From positions 1 to 49,840 of the forward strand of contig CAJOJP010000020.1 of the NCBI GenBank assembly GCA_905234915.1: a DNA stretch of 49,840 nucleotides. Reading direction: 5' to 3'. The DNA is from Candidatus Gastranaerophilales bacterium (GTDB taxonomy: Bacteria > Cyanobacteriota > Vampirovibrionia > Gastranaerophilales > Gastranaerophilaceae). The notes under the pieces are model-generated. The model saw only the letters and a program-made list of their open reading frames with translations. It was not told the DNA's origin and did no database searches. The position numbers and the translations under genes are program-made. Of the stretch, positions 1-8,392 are shown in pieces. Within the stretch, counting starts at the first letter, position 1. Each line of letters starts with the position of its first letter.

Positions 1-182
1 TGATAGATGCAAGAGCCTGCGTTTTCACGCGTTTTGGCTGAGTTTAGATGTTTTTATATACATAGCAGCTGGCTTCGTTTTATATCCCCTGACAAGCCGC
101 TAATGCTTTAATATAAATAATTTTTAGACTTATTCACCAAAATATATTTTTTAGTGTAAAAAATATATAATTACAAAAATGA
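1..182. other. Window edge, no convincing gene; AT-only hairpin
   Basis: No supported gene. Bases 1-120 are visibly less AT-rich than what follows and contain only a 33-codon ATG frame (7-108, +) without a convincing ribosome binding site. Bases 142-153 and 157-168 form a perfect 12-bp A/T-only inverted repeat around a GTG loop. It lies just past the stop of the minus-strand methyltransferase gene and could act as its terminator. The origin of the GC-richer part is unknown. Confidence 0.4.
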
Positions 183-1070
183 TTAATACAAATCTTCAAG
201 ATATTTATTTATATCTATATTAAGCATTGATATTTTATTTTTTGCTTCTTTATTTTGCGGAATATTTTTATATAAATCGGAAGAAATTATTATAACATTT
301 GTTACGTCGATTACTCTTTCTTGCAAATTAAAAAAAGCTTTATAATATATTTTATCCGAATAATTTCCTTTAAATACCAAATTGTATTTAAAATTTTGCT
401 TATATAAAGGAAAAAATTTTTTAAAAAATATATTCTTTGAATTTTCAAAATCAGCACTTGAACACATATTTGAAACAAATATTCCGGATTTATGTAAATT
501 TTTTCTTATCAATTTTAAATATTCATCGGTTAAAAAACGTAAGTCTATACCTTCATTATTTGCAACATCAACAACAATTAAATCATACTTTCTTTTGCAG
601 GTTCTAAGGTATATAATTCCATCCTGAAGAATAAAATTAAACTTTTCAGAAGGTTTAAAATCAAAATAATTAACAGCTAAATCTAAAATATTTTCTTCTA
701 TATCAATAACATCTATATTATTCAGCTTATCAAACAAAAATTCAAAGTCTTTTACTAACTTTCCTGTTCCCAAACCTATTAAAAGAATATTTTTTATATC
801 AGGTTTAATTAAATACGGTACTAAAAAATAATTTATATAAGGTAAATTTCCTATGTAATAATCGGTATTTATAAAACCTGCCTGATAAGTATTTTTATAA
901 TGCAAAAATCTGCCGACTTCATTTTCAACAATTTTTATGTTATGAAAATCAGATTTAATTTTATAAAGGACTTTATCTTTAAATTTTCTGTTGTTTATAA
1001 CGGATAATAAATCAGTCTTTGCAGGATGAAGCGCAAGTTCCTCGGGAATTAATACTTCTTTTTCTTTCAT
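183..1070 (-). CDS. Spermidine synthase-like class I methyltransferase
   Basis: A Rossmann-fold methyltransferase of the spermidine synthase-like group. The nucleotide-binding motif is ILLIGLGTGKLVKDFEF, followed by an acidic strand end IDVIDIEENIL and the strand YDLIVVDV. The usual order for this family is motif I, acidic loop, then the catalytic-Asp strand, and that order is kept. Whether it makes polyamines cannot be told: several subgroups of this fold have other substrates. The frame is open to a TTG at 1100 that overlaps the preceding small ORF. I chose the ATG at 1070 because it lies 13 nt after that ORF's stop, although its Shine-Dalgarno sequence is weak. It is the last gene of a tRNA-Gln/small ORF/methyltransferase row on the minus strand. 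Confidence 0.7.
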   Translation of the reverse strand: MKEKEVLIPEELALHPAKTDLLSVINNRKFKDKVLYKIKSDFHNIKIVENEVGRFLHYKNTYQAGFINTDYYIGNLPYINYFLVPYLIKPDIKNILLIGLGTGKLVKDFEFLFDKLNNIDVIDIEENILDLAVNYFDFKPSEKFNFILQDGIIYLRTCKRKYDLIVVDVANNEGIDLRFLTDEYLKLIRKNLHKSGIFVSNMCSSADFENSKNIFFKKFFPLYKQNFKYNLVFKGNYSDKIYYKAFFNLQERVIDVTNVIIISSDLYKNIPQNKEAKNKISMLNIDINKYLEDLY

Positions 1071-1083
1071 AGTTAAAAAAGGC

Positions 1084-1287
1084 TTAATCACTTTCGGCAA
1101 CTACGGTAACAAGTTGATTTCCGTAGCTGTCAATATGTCCATCCGTTTTTTCGATAATATATCTCAAACCTTCTTTTCCGTTAATGGCTTTTTTTGCTGC
1201 TTCAAGAGCTTTTTCAAAATCAGTATATTCTCCAATCTGTTTTCTTGAAAATTCCGAATAATCTCTTTCTGTAATAACATGATACAT
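1084..1287 (-). CDS. Conserved-looking 67-aa hypothetical protein
   Basis: Small soluble protein beginning MYHVITERDYSEFSRKQIGE, rich in charged residues and predicted alpha/beta. The frame extends upstream into the tRNA gene, but the real start is clearly the ATG at 1287, preceded by AGGAGA at a 7-nt spacing. It starts only 22 nt after the 3' end of tRNA-Gln and ends 13 nt before the methyltransferase ATG, so it is probably co-transcribed with both. I do not recognise the family. It has no signal peptide or membrane segment. Confidence 0.65.
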   Translation of the reverse strand: MYHVITERDYSEFSRKQIGEYTDFEKALEAAKKAINGKEGLRYIIEKTDGHIDSYGNQLVTVVAESD

Positions 1288-1309
1288 AATATATTCTCCT
1301 ATAAAAAAA

Positions 1310-1380
1310 CTCCCCCTCAAGGATTCGAACCTCGATAGCAACATCCAGAGTGTTGCGTCCTGCCGTTAGACGAAAGGGGA
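1310..1380 (-). tRNA. tRNA-Gln (anticodon CUG)
   Basis: A full cloverleaf can be drawn: 7-bp acceptor stem TCCCCTT/AGGGGGA (one G-T), D-stem GTCT/GGAC, anticodon stem CAACA/TGTTG with loop CTCTGGA giving anticodon CTG, 4-nt variable loop, and T-arm CGAGG-TTCGAAT-CCTCG. The discriminator base is G, as expected for tRNA-Gln. CCA is not encoded. The 3' end is followed at once by seven T (1303-1309), which may partly terminate, and then by the RBS of the 67-aa ORF. Confidence 0.95.
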
Positions 1381-1515
1381 TTACATTTATATTGTAATAC
1401 AAAAATATAAATTTCAATAATTTTAAAAAATAATTCTTTACTATAGTAATAATACTGATTTTTAATATATAGAACCTTGTTAAATTTCATTTGTTACACA
1501 AATGAAAGGATTTTT

Positions 1516-1905
1516 ATGTTTGCCTACGAAAAAATTACTAACGATTTATCAAGAGCAAAAAGATTTTTTGAAAATATTGTTTCATTTACAGTCGGCCCCT
1601 TTACTCTTGAAGATATGATTAAACACAGACTCGATTCCATAAATATTATAGATGTTAGAGATTACGACGACTATATAGAAGGACATTTGCCTTATGCAAT
1701 TCATTTCCCGTTTAAAGAAATTGAAGAACATTTAAACATGCTTGAAAAATCTAAGGTTAACATTTTATATACATATTCCGATTCTTGCACTAAAGCATAT
1801 AATGCTGCTCTTAAACTTTTAGAAAACAATTTTCCTTCTGTTGTATTAAGAGGCGGCTACAAAGAATGGAAAAAACATGACCTCGATATTATAAAAAATA
1901 CATAG
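1516..1905 (+). CDS. Rhodanese-like domain protein, active-site Cys displaced
   Basis: A single rhodanese-homology domain of 129 aa, with the CH2-type start IIDVRDYDDYIEGHLPYAIH and C-terminal VVLRGGYKEWKKH. The catalytic loop usually reads Y-C-x-S-G-x-R. Here it is YSDSCTKAYNAA, so Ser stands where the catalytic Cys normally sits and the only nearby Cys is three residues later. Sulfurtransferase activity is therefore doubtful and a binding or regulatory role is possible. The start is the ATG at 1516 with AAAGGA upstream; the upstream ATG-less extension is unlikely to be coding. It is convergent with the next gene across a shared hairpin. Confidence 0.75.
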   Translation: MFAYEKITNDLSRAKRFFENIVSFTVGPFTLEDMIKHRLDSINIIDVRDYDDYIEGHLPYAIHFPFKEIEEHLNMLEKSKVNILYTYSDSCTKAYNAALKLLENNFPSVVLRGGYKEWKKHDLDIIKNT

Positions 1906-1924
1906 AGTGTTTTAACACTCTATG
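1901..1924. terminator. Bidirectional terminator hairpin
   Basis: Perfect 11-bp inverted repeat CATAGAGTGTT / AACACTCTATG with a 2-nt centre. It lies exactly between the converging stop codons of the rhodanese gene and the glycosyltransferase-like gene. The minus-strand side is followed by a T-rich tract (TATTTTTTA), the plus side by a weaker one. Confidence 0.8.
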
Positions 1925-2686
1925 TTATAATTTTGTTATTGTTTCTTCTAAAGCCTGTTCAAGTTCTTTGCTCCAGCCTTTGGTGCTATTGCATACAAAC
2001 TTGATTTTTGGATTATTTACGGCTTTTTGAAAATCATTTTTATAAATATCAAAATCCCAAACTCCAAGCCTGATTTCGCTGTCTAAAACAGGTTCAGCAT
2101 GGTTAAAATAGTTGAAATATATGTCTTCCAAAACATAAGATTCTTCACGCATATTAAATTTATCCCATATCTCTTTCAATTTTGAAAATTCCAAAAAACA
2201 AGGATAATGTGTTGAATAATTAATATGCGGTAAATTTTCTCTATCCAGTAATTGTCTTGTTTTCCATTTATCATGATTCCAATATGAAGTCGGATCGGTT
2301 TTAGTACCGGTAAAGTTCAAAGAATGATAATGCATAGTCATAATATCTTCCAAAGTAAAATATTTTACAGCATAATTATCATCTACCATCCAAATGAATC
2401 CGTTATATTTGTCACCAAACTTTTCCATTGACAATTCCATTTTATGCTGCATATCCAGATGCGGATTATACTGTCCTTCCTTTTTTTCTTTTCGCGGACA
2501 GTTGATAAATTCAACCCAGGGAAACTTATTTTTTAAAGCTTCATCAAATTCACCAATAATAACAAAATGATAATTGAATAAACAAAATTTTTTCCAGCCG
2601 TTCAAGGTCAACAAAATTTCTTTTCCTTGTGCACCTCCTTGGATATAAGGCAATACAACCAACGTCTTTTCACTTGATTCCGACAT
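1925..2686 (-). CDS. Putative glycosyltransferase, unassigned family
   Basis: A cytosolic protein of 253 aa without signal peptide or membrane segment. It starts with a strand-like TLVVLPYIQGGAQGKEI and carries WMVDDNYAVK, an acidic DD motif after a hydrophobic strand, as in GT-A glycosyltransferases. Later residues FNYFNHAEPVLDSEIRLGVW are also typical of a nucleotide-sugar transferase, but I cannot place it in a family. The start ATG has AGGAGA 8 nt upstream. It overlaps the stop codon of an upstream gene remnant by one base (TAATG), so the two were translationally coupled. A phosphotransferase of the Stealth type is an alternative. Confidence 0.45.
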   Translation of the reverse strand: MSESSEKTLVVLPYIQGGAQGKEILLTLNGWKKFCLFNYHFVIIGEFDEALKNKFPWVEFINCPRKEKKEGQYNPHLDMQHKMELSMEKFGDKYNGFIWMVDDNYAVKYFTLEDIMTMHYHSLNFTGTKTDPTSYWNHDKWKTRQLLDRENLPHINYSTHYPCFLEFSKLKEIWDKFNMREESYVLEDIYFNYFNHAEPVLDSEIRLGVWDFDIYKNDFQKAVNNPKIKFVCNSTKGWSKELEQALEETITKL

Positions 2687-2877
2687 TATAATTTCTCCTG
2701 TAAACTGTTTTTTATATATGCTTGATGAAATTTTAAATAAAAGACAAAAGCTTCTTGACTATTGAAGTGCAAATCCTCTTTTATTCCCGATAACCAATTA
2801 TATATTACCTTAAACGGAAGGTTTTTGTAAAGTGAATTTGCCTTTTTATAATATTTAATATAATTTCTGTTGAAAAA
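2686..2877 (-). pseudogene. 3' remnant of an unidentified gene
   Basis: A 63-codon frame without any ATG, GTG or TTG start, closed upstream by TAA at 2878-2880. It encodes plausible protein (NSLYKNLPFKVIYNWLSG... FVFYLKFHQAYIKN) and ends in TAA overlapping the ATG of the downstream glycosyltransferase-like gene by one base. Stop-start overlap and protein-like composition suggest the 3' end of a former operon partner whose 5' part was lost. The family is not recognisable. Confidence 0.5.
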
Positions 2878-2959
2878 TTATTATATCTTTTATTTGAAAG
2901 GCTAATACCGTTACATTACTACAAATATAGTAAAATATTTATTAAAAAGATTAGAAAAG

Positions 2960-2968
2960 TGGTATAAT
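2960..2968 (+). promoter_or_regulatory. Extended -10 promoter
   Basis: TGG followed by a perfect TATAAT (2963-2968), 57 bases before the Ycf45-like gene. No good -35 hexamer is visible 16-18 bases upstream; the TGn extension would compensate. Confidence 0.55.
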
Positions 2969-3025
2969 ATATATAGATGTATAATAAAAATTGCCTGAAT
3001 ACATGATTTAAAACGAAAGAGGTAT

Positions 3026-4624
3026 ATGGATAAAATACAATTTCATAATGACCTTAGAAGGTTAATTGAAATTTTGCCGCCTAAAATAGTTGATGCACTT
3101 AAACCATACAATTTGGATGATGCAATAGAACTTGTACTGGATTTAGGCAGAGTCGTCGAAGTCAGATATTCAGGCGGAAAAACAATTTATTTGGATAACA
3201 TTTTCGTTGAATATAATGATATCGAGTATATAACTTCCAAAATTCAGCCGTTTACTAACGATAACCGTTCGGGTATTCCCGGAACTCTGCATCGAATAAG
3301 TGCAATAAGAAACAGGCAGGGAAAAGTTGTCGGGCTTACATGCCGTATTGGACGCATAGTAACGGGAACAATTGCCTGCATTAAAGATATAGTTCTGCAA
3401 AATAAAAGTATTTTATTTCTGGGACGCCCGGGTGTCGGTAAAACCACTAAATTAAGAGAAATTTCCCGTCTGGTAGCTGATGAACTCGGGAAAAGAGTTG
3501 TTGTTGTTGATACTTCAAACGAAATAGCAGGCGACGGAGATACTCCTCACCCTGCTATAGGCAGAGCAAGAAGAATGCAGGTTATGCAGCCTGTTTATCA
3601 AAAAGATATTATGATTGAAGCTGTTGAAAATCATACACCGGAGGTTATTGTTGTTGATGAAATAGGTACGGAAGAAGAAGCACAGGCAGCAAGGACAATA
3701 GCAGAACGTGGTGTTATGCTGATTGCAACAGCTCATGGTAATTCACTTGATAATTTAATAAAAAATCCCGCTTTATCAGATTTAGTTGGAGGTATCAGTT
3801 CTGTAACACTGGGAGATGATGAAGCAAAACGCAGAGGTTCCCAAAAAACTGTTCTTGAACGCGAAAAACAGCCTACTTTTGATATAGTTATAGAAATTAT
3901 AGACAGAAATACTCTTGCAGTTTATAAAAATACCGCAGAAGCCGTTGATTATATACTTAGAGGCTGGCCTATAAGACCTGAAATAAGAAAAGTTGACGAA
4001 ACCTATTCTAAAGATACGAATATAGAAAAGACCGTTGAAGCATTAAAACAAAAAGAAGAAGAAGATTTTGCAAGTCAAAAATTAAAGTTCAGTTTCTCTC
4101 GTCAAGAATATGTTAAACAGGTTAAAAATTTTAAAAAAATATACATTTACGCTGTTTCAAGAACTGTTCTTGATAAAGTTCTCGAACGCTTAAATTTGCA
4201 GGCAGAGGTTACCAGAAATATAGAAGATGCTGATATCGTAATTGTCCATAAGGCTTTTGCCAAAGGCGGAACGAAAATTTTAAGCATTGCTAACGATTAT
4301 AAACTCCCTATCTACTATGTACGCTCAAATTCGATGTCGCAGGTTCAAAAGATTGTGAAAGAAGCACTCCATATACCGGACGGCGAAGCATTATTGGGAT
4401 ATTGCGATGACGCTGAGCGCGCGCTTGATGAAACAAAATCTGCCGTTCAAAAAATTTTAGATGGAGCGGATAATATTGAATTAACTCCGCAAAACCAGCA
4501 GATTAGAAAATTACAGCACGAACTTGTGGAACAGCATAATTTATCAAGCGAAAGTATCGGCGAAGGCTCTGAAAGACGGTTACGAATATTTAAAAATTCT
4601 GATATAAAACCTTCAGATAAATAA
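3026..4624 (+). CDS. ycf45: Ycf45-like AAA ATPase with R3H domain
   Basis: A 532-aa protein of the Ycf45/SpoIIIAA-related ATPase family, known mainly from cyanobacteria and plastids. An N-terminal domain of about 120 aa precedes Walker A GRPGVGKTT (residues 133-141) and Walker B VIVVDEIGT (207-215), with TAHGN as sensor. The C-terminus (about 490-522) reads IRKLQHELVEQHNL with ESIGEGSERRLRIF, an R3H-type single-stranded nucleic acid binding motif. The cellular role of the family is not settled; nucleic-acid-directed ATPase activity is the likely biochemical function. Start ATG with AGAGG upstream and an extended -10 promoter. It ends 2 bases from the converging glycosyltransferase stop. It is one of the best phylogenetic markers in the window. 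Confidence 0.85.
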   Translation: MDKIQFHNDLRRLIEILPPKIVDALKPYNLDDAIELVLDLGRVVEVRYSGGKTIYLDNIFVEYNDIEYITSKIQPFTNDNRSGIPGTLHRISAIRNRQGKVVGLTCRIGRIVTGTIACIKDIVLQNKSILFLGRPGVGKTTKLREISRLVADELGKRVVVVDTSNEIAGDGDTPHPAIGRARRMQVMQPVYQKDIMIEAVENHTPEVIVVDEIGTEEEAQAARTIAERGVMLIATAHGNSLDNLIKNPALSDLVGGISSVTLGDDEAKRRGSQKTVLEREKQPTFDIVIEIIDRNTLAVYKNTAEAVDYILRGWPIRPEIRKVDETYSKDTNIEKTVEALKQKEEEDFASQKLKFSFSRQEYVKQVKNFKKIYIYAVSRTVLDKVLERLNLQAEVTRNIEDADIVIVHKAFAKGGTKILSIANDYKLPIYYVRSNSMSQVQKIVKEALHIPDGEALLGYCDDAERALDETKSAVQKILDGADNIELTPQNQQIRKLQHELVEQHNLSSESIGEGSERRLRIFKNSDIKPSDK

Positions 4625-4626
4625 TG

Positions 4627-5463
4627 TTATTTAACTTCTTTTAAAAAGGGAATAATTCCGAAAAGAAAATATTTTACGGTATTACCCCTGCATTGTTTTT
4701 TTATAAACGGCAGTCCGAAAAGATAAATGTAAGAATTTTTACTGCATAGATTTCTATAATAAGGATATTCTTTATGCAAAAAATTTTTTATTCGTTCAGT
4801 ACAATCTGCCATTTTTTCGGCTTGAAGATTTGTAGTGTTATTTTTTGAATCTCTATACAGCAAAAGAACTTCCTCTAAGTTATGAAAAACTGTTTTATCT
4901 ATTAGTCTTGCCCATAACATATAATCTTCACAGGGAGAATATTCTTTTTCCCAAAAAATATTATTTTCAATCAGAACTGATTTTCTAATCATTGAACCCG
5001 AATGTACAATAACTAATCCCATAATAACCAGCTCTTTTTTGATATCCGAATTATTACAGGGAAAATTTGTTGTTTTATTTGAATAAATAGTTTTATAATT
5101 ACAGCCTACAACACCGGTTTGCGGATGTTTATCCAAGTATTCTGCTTGTTTTTCAAGCCTTAAAGGCATTGATATATCATCATGATCAAATATTGCGATA
5201 TATTCTCCCTTTGCAAGATGGAGCAATTTATTGCGGGATGCCGAAATCCCCGTATTTTGCTCATTTTTATAATATTTTATTCTTTCATCATCATAATTTT
5301 TAACTATTGCCTCTATTTCAGTGTTTTCAGGAGAATCATTAAGCAATATAAATTCAAAATCCTTAAAAGATTGATTAAGAATGGACTCAATCATTTGCTT
5401 TAAATATTCGGGATTTGTATTAAAAATAGGGGTCAATACCGAAATTTTAGGATTTTTATTCAT
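4627..5463 (-). CDS. GT2-family glycosyltransferase
   Basis: A 278-aa inverting GT-A glycosyltransferase. It has the N-terminal ISVLTPIFNTNPEYLKQMIE, the ND motif in FILLNDSPEN, and the metal-binding IAIFDHDDIS in place of the usual DxD. C-terminal to this is ACCEPTOR-side sequence with SPCEDYMLWARL. There is no clear membrane segment, so it is probably cytosolic or peripheral. The sugar donor and acceptor cannot be deduced. It stands alone between unrelated genes and is divergent from the metal ATPase gene. Confidence 0.85.
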   Translation of the reverse strand: MNKNPKISVLTPIFNTNPEYLKQMIESILNQSFKDFEFILLNDSPENTEIEAIVKNYDDERIKYYKNEQNTGISASRNKLLHLAKGEYIAIFDHDDISMPLRLEKQAEYLDKHPQTGVVGCNYKTIYSNKTTNFPCNNSDIKKELVIMGLVIVHSGSMIRKSVLIENNIFWEKEYSPCEDYMLWARLIDKTVFHNLEEVLLLYRDSKNNTTNLQAEKMADCTERIKNFLHKEYPYYRNLCSKNSYIYLFGLPFIKKQCRGNTVKYFLFGIIPFLKEVK

Positions 5464-5553
5464 ATTAAAAATAACCTTTTCATATATTAATAATGAGTAG
5501 ATTATACAATAAAAGAAATTTATGTTATAAATAATACATACGAGGTAAGAATT

Positions 5554-7479
5554 TTGATTAGTGCTGATTTTAGGAAGTTAATAAGAATTATAGTTTCCAT
5601 ATTGGTTTTAATATTTGCATTCTTTGCAGCCGATTTGTTTCCTCACGGAATGTATTCTGTATCCTCAAATACTTCCTCCCCCTACTTAAAAAGTTCATTA
5701 TTAATTCTGGCATGGTTAATAGCCGGTGAAGGAGTATTAAAGCAATTTTTCAGCAATATAAAATACGGAAAATTTTTTGACGAAAATTCTTTAATGACTA
5801 TAGCCACTTTTGGAGCTATTTGTCTGGGAAATTTTATTGAAGCTGTTATGGTAATGATTTTATATGAAACAGGCGATTATTTACAGGAAAAATCCGTTGC
5901 AAAATCTCAAAAATCAATATCTGAGCTTATCGATTTGCGTGCAGTTTATGCAAATGTTGAACGGGAAGGAAAAATTGAAAAAGTTCAGCCTGCGGCAGTT
6001 ATGATTGGAGAAAACATTATAATAAAACCCGGTGAAAGAATACCTTTAGATGGTATTATAATTGCGGGACAATCCTCAATTGATGTTTCCCCGCTTACGG
6101 GAGAAAGTCTTCCGAGAGAAGTAAAAATAAATAATTATATATTTTCAGGCTGCATAAACTTAACAGGTGTAATAAAAGTTAAAACAGATAAATTTTATTC
6201 TGATTGTGCAGTTAATAAATTAATGAGCCTGGTTGAAGCTGCAAAAAACAGTAAGTCAAAAACAGAAAAATTTATAACTAAATTTTCAAGAGTTTATACT
6301 CCGCTGGTAATATTTCTTGCGGTTTTATTAGTTATAGGGCAGTGTGTAATAAATGCCAATATTTATCATTTATGGCATTATAATTTAAAAACCGTAATAG
6401 AGCATGCTTTGACTTTTTTGGTAATAGCATGCCCTTGCGCATTTGTAATATCTGTACCTTTAACTTTCTTTTCCGGTATCGGAGCGGCTTCTAAATGGGG
6501 AATTATTATTAAAGGCAGTGAACATCTTGAAACATTATCAAAAGTTAATACCGCAGTTTTTGATAAAACCGGCACTCTGACTTCCGGAAAGCACAAAGTA
6601 ACAAGAGTATTTTTAGCAAGTGATGCGGATAAAGATGAATTAAAAGAAGCTGTATTAAAAGCTGAAGCAGGCTCAAATCATCCTATTGCCACTGCATTAA
6701 AAAAAGAATTCGGCTCTAATTTAATAAATCAAACAATGAGAAATTCAAATATTACGGAAATATCAGGAAAAGGTATGTGGTTTGTTGACGGTACCACCGA
6801 AATACTTGTCGGTAACAAAGAATTAATGCAGGATTATAATATACCGATTTTTGAACAAAAACAGAACGGTACAAAGATATATGTCGCAAAAAATAAAAAG
6901 TATCTGGGCTGCATTGTTTTATCCGATGAAATAAAACAGAGTGCAAAAATATTAATTTCAAAACTTACAGGATTAAAAATAAAGTCAGTTATGCTGACAG
7001 GAGATATAAAAGATAATGCGGCGGCAATTGCCAAAACTATAGGAATAAATGAATGGTATGCCGGTTTATTACCGGAGGATAAATTAAAAAAAGTTGAAGA
7101 TATAATAAAATCAAATAAAAAAGATAAAAAGGTTTTATATACCGGTGACGGAATCAATGATGCTCCTGTTTTAATGCGTTCCGATGTCGGTATCGCAATG
7201 GGGGCAATAGGTTCTGAAGCTGCAATTGAGGCTTCTGATGTCGTTATAACGGATGATAATCTTGCCAAAATATATTTAACAATAAATATAGCAAAAAAAA
7301 CAATGAAAACAGTAAAAGAAAATATAATACTGGCTTTTGGTGTAAAAGTTTTATTCCTTGCTTTAGGAGCGTTAGGTTATATGACAATGTGTGCGGCAAT
7401 ATTCGCTGATACGGGCATAACACTTATTGCGGTTTTAAATGCACTAAAAATATTAAAAATGAAAAATAAAAAATTATGA
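5554..7479 (+). CDS. P1B-2-type heavy metal (Zn/Cd/Pb) exporting ATPase
   Basis: P-type ATPase of 641 aa. It has the actuator motif LTGES (181-185), the membrane metal site CPC (293-295), the phosphorylation site DKTGT (337-341), the nucleotide-binding HP dipeptide (376-377) and the hinge GDGINDAP. The last two helices contain GVKVLFLALG and FADTGITL, the Lys and Asp positions characteristic of Zn/Cd/Pb (ZntA/CadA) pumps. There is no N-terminal heavy-metal-associated domain or Cys-rich extension. It should pump divalent soft metals out of the cytoplasm. The start is a TTG at 5554, chosen because GAGGT lies 7 nt upstream. No metal regulator is adjacent. Confidence 0.88.
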   Translation: MISADFRKLIRIIVSILVLIFAFFAADLFPHGMYSVSSNTSSPYLKSSLLILAWLIAGEGVLKQFFSNIKYGKFFDENSLMTIATFGAICLGNFIEAVMVMILYETGDYLQEKSVAKSQKSISELIDLRAVYANVEREGKIEKVQPAAVMIGENIIIKPGERIPLDGIIIAGQSSIDVSPLTGESLPREVKINNYIFSGCINLTGVIKVKTDKFYSDCAVNKLMSLVEAAKNSKSKTEKFITKFSRVYTPLVIFLAVLLVIGQCVINANIYHLWHYNLKTVIEHALTFLVIACPCAFVISVPLTFFSGIGAASKWGIIIKGSEHLETLSKVNTAVFDKTGTLTSGKHKVTRVFLASDADKDELKEAVLKAEAGSNHPIATALKKEFGSNLINQTMRNSNITEISGKGMWFVDGTTEILVGNKELMQDYNIPIFEQKQNGTKIYVAKNKKYLGCIVLSDEIKQSAKILISKLTGLKIKSVMLTGDIKDNAAAIAKTIGINEWYAGLLPEDKLKKVEDIIKSNKKDKKVLYTGDGINDAPVLMRSDVGIAMGAIGSEAAIEASDVVITDDNLAKIYLTINIAKKTMKTVKENIILAFGVKVLFLALGALGYMTMCAAIFADTGITLIAVLNALKILKMKNKKL

Positions 7480-7489
7480 TTGATAAAGA

Positions 7490-7510
7490 ACAATTTTATA
7501 GTAAAATTGT
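7490..7510. promoter_or_regulatory. A/T-rich perfect inverted repeat upstream of fabI
   Basis: ACAATTTTA and TAAAATTGT, a perfect 9-bp repeat with a TAG centre, lie between the metal ATPase stop and fabI. No T-run follows, so it is not a classical terminator. It may be an operator or a weak terminator. Confidence 0.35.
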
Positions 7511-7536
7511 CTTATGTATAAGATGGGGGATTTAAC

Positions 7537-8346
7537 ATGAAACTAATGGAAGGTAAAAGAGGTGTTGTTTTTGGTGTTTCTAATACACACGGCATCGCAT
7601 ACGGTATAGCAAAACAGCTTTATGAGGCAGGTGCGGAAATTGCATTTACTTATGCCGGTGATGTTATGGAAAAAAGAGTTCGTCCTATAGCTGAAGCAAT
7701 GAATGCAAAAATAATTATGAATTGCGATGTTACAAAAGAGGAGCAAGTTAAAGCAGTTTTTTCGGAAATAGAAAAAGAATACGGAAAAATTGATTTTGTT
7801 GTCCATGCTGTGGCATTTGCTAATCGCGAAGATTTAACGGGAGAATTTATTAATACATCAATTGAAGGCTGGAATTTGGCAATGGGGGTCAGCGCATATT
7901 CACTGGTTTCTCTGGCAAGAAATGCAAGACCGTTAATGAATGCAGGCGGTTCAATACTTGCTTTAACATATTTGGGCAGCGAGAGGGTTGTTGCTAATTA
8001 TAATATTATGGCAATTGCAAAGGCTGCATTGGAAGCTTCCGCAAGATATCTTGCAGTTGATTTGGGTAAAGACGGAGTAAGAGTTAACTGTTTATCTTCA
8101 GGAGCTGTGAAAACACTTGCAGCTTCGGGTATAGACGGATTTGGAAAAATGCTTAAAGCTGCTGTTGTTAAGGCTCCGTTAAAAAGAAACGTAACTCTTG
8201 AAGATGTGGGTAAAACAGGTTTATATTTGTTATCCGATTTGTCGTCAGGTGTTACAGGTGAAGTAGTTCATGTGGATTGCGGTTGTCATGCTGTTTATGC
8301 TTCAGCAGAAGAAATGGAGCTTGTTACAAGCAGTGTTTCACACTAA
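7537..8346 (+). CDS. fabI: Enoyl-[acyl-carrier-protein] reductase (NADH)
   Basis: FabI, an atypical short-chain dehydrogenase that reduces trans-2-enoyl-ACP in the last step of each fatty acid elongation cycle. At 269 aa it has normal length. Seen are the N-terminal dinucleotide motif GVSNTHGIAYGIA, the NCDVT strand end, and the catalytic Tyr-x6-Lys (Y155-K162, YNIMAIAK) with the accessory Tyr145. The C-terminal VTGEVVHVDCG is also typical. RBS GGGGGA lies 6 nt before the ATG. A strong hairpin terminator follows. It is the usual target of triclosan-type inhibitors. Confidence 0.93.
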   Translation: MKLMEGKRGVVFGVSNTHGIAYGIAKQLYEAGAEIAFTYAGDVMEKRVRPIAEAMNAKIIMNCDVTKEEQVKAVFSEIEKEYGKIDFVVHAVAFANREDLTGEFINTSIEGWNLAMGVSAYSLVSLARNARPLMNAGGSILALTYLGSERVVANYNIMAIAKAALEASARYLAVDLGKDGVRVNCLSSGAVKTLAASGIDGFGKMLKAAVVKAPLKRNVTLEDVGKTGLYLLSDLSSGVTGEVVHVDCGCHAVYASAEEMELVTSSVSH

Positions 8347-8363
8347 TACGTCAGCATAGAAAG

Positions 8364-8392
8364 AAAACACTGCTCGTTATGGGCAGTGTTTT
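8364..8392. terminator. Bidirectional terminator between fabI and hemW
   Basis: AAAACACTGC / GCAGTGTTTT stem, extendable to 12 bp with one G-T pair around the loop GTTAT, followed by T on the plus side and A/T on the other. It touches the stop codon of the converging hemW gene. Confidence 0.85.

Noticed and set aside
7..108. 33-codon frame at the window start
   Set aside because: No convincing RBS or homology; kept only as an unexplained, less AT-rich stretch.
1477..1515. Upstream extension of the rhodanese gene
   Set aside because: The internal ATG at 1516 has a proper RBS, and the extension adds residues (MLNFICYTNERIF) not typical of the domain.
6834..7268. 144-aa minus-strand frame inside the metal ATPase gene
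   Set aside because: Antisense shadow of a gene with unmistakable P-type ATPase motifs; composition reflects codon bias of the sense strand.
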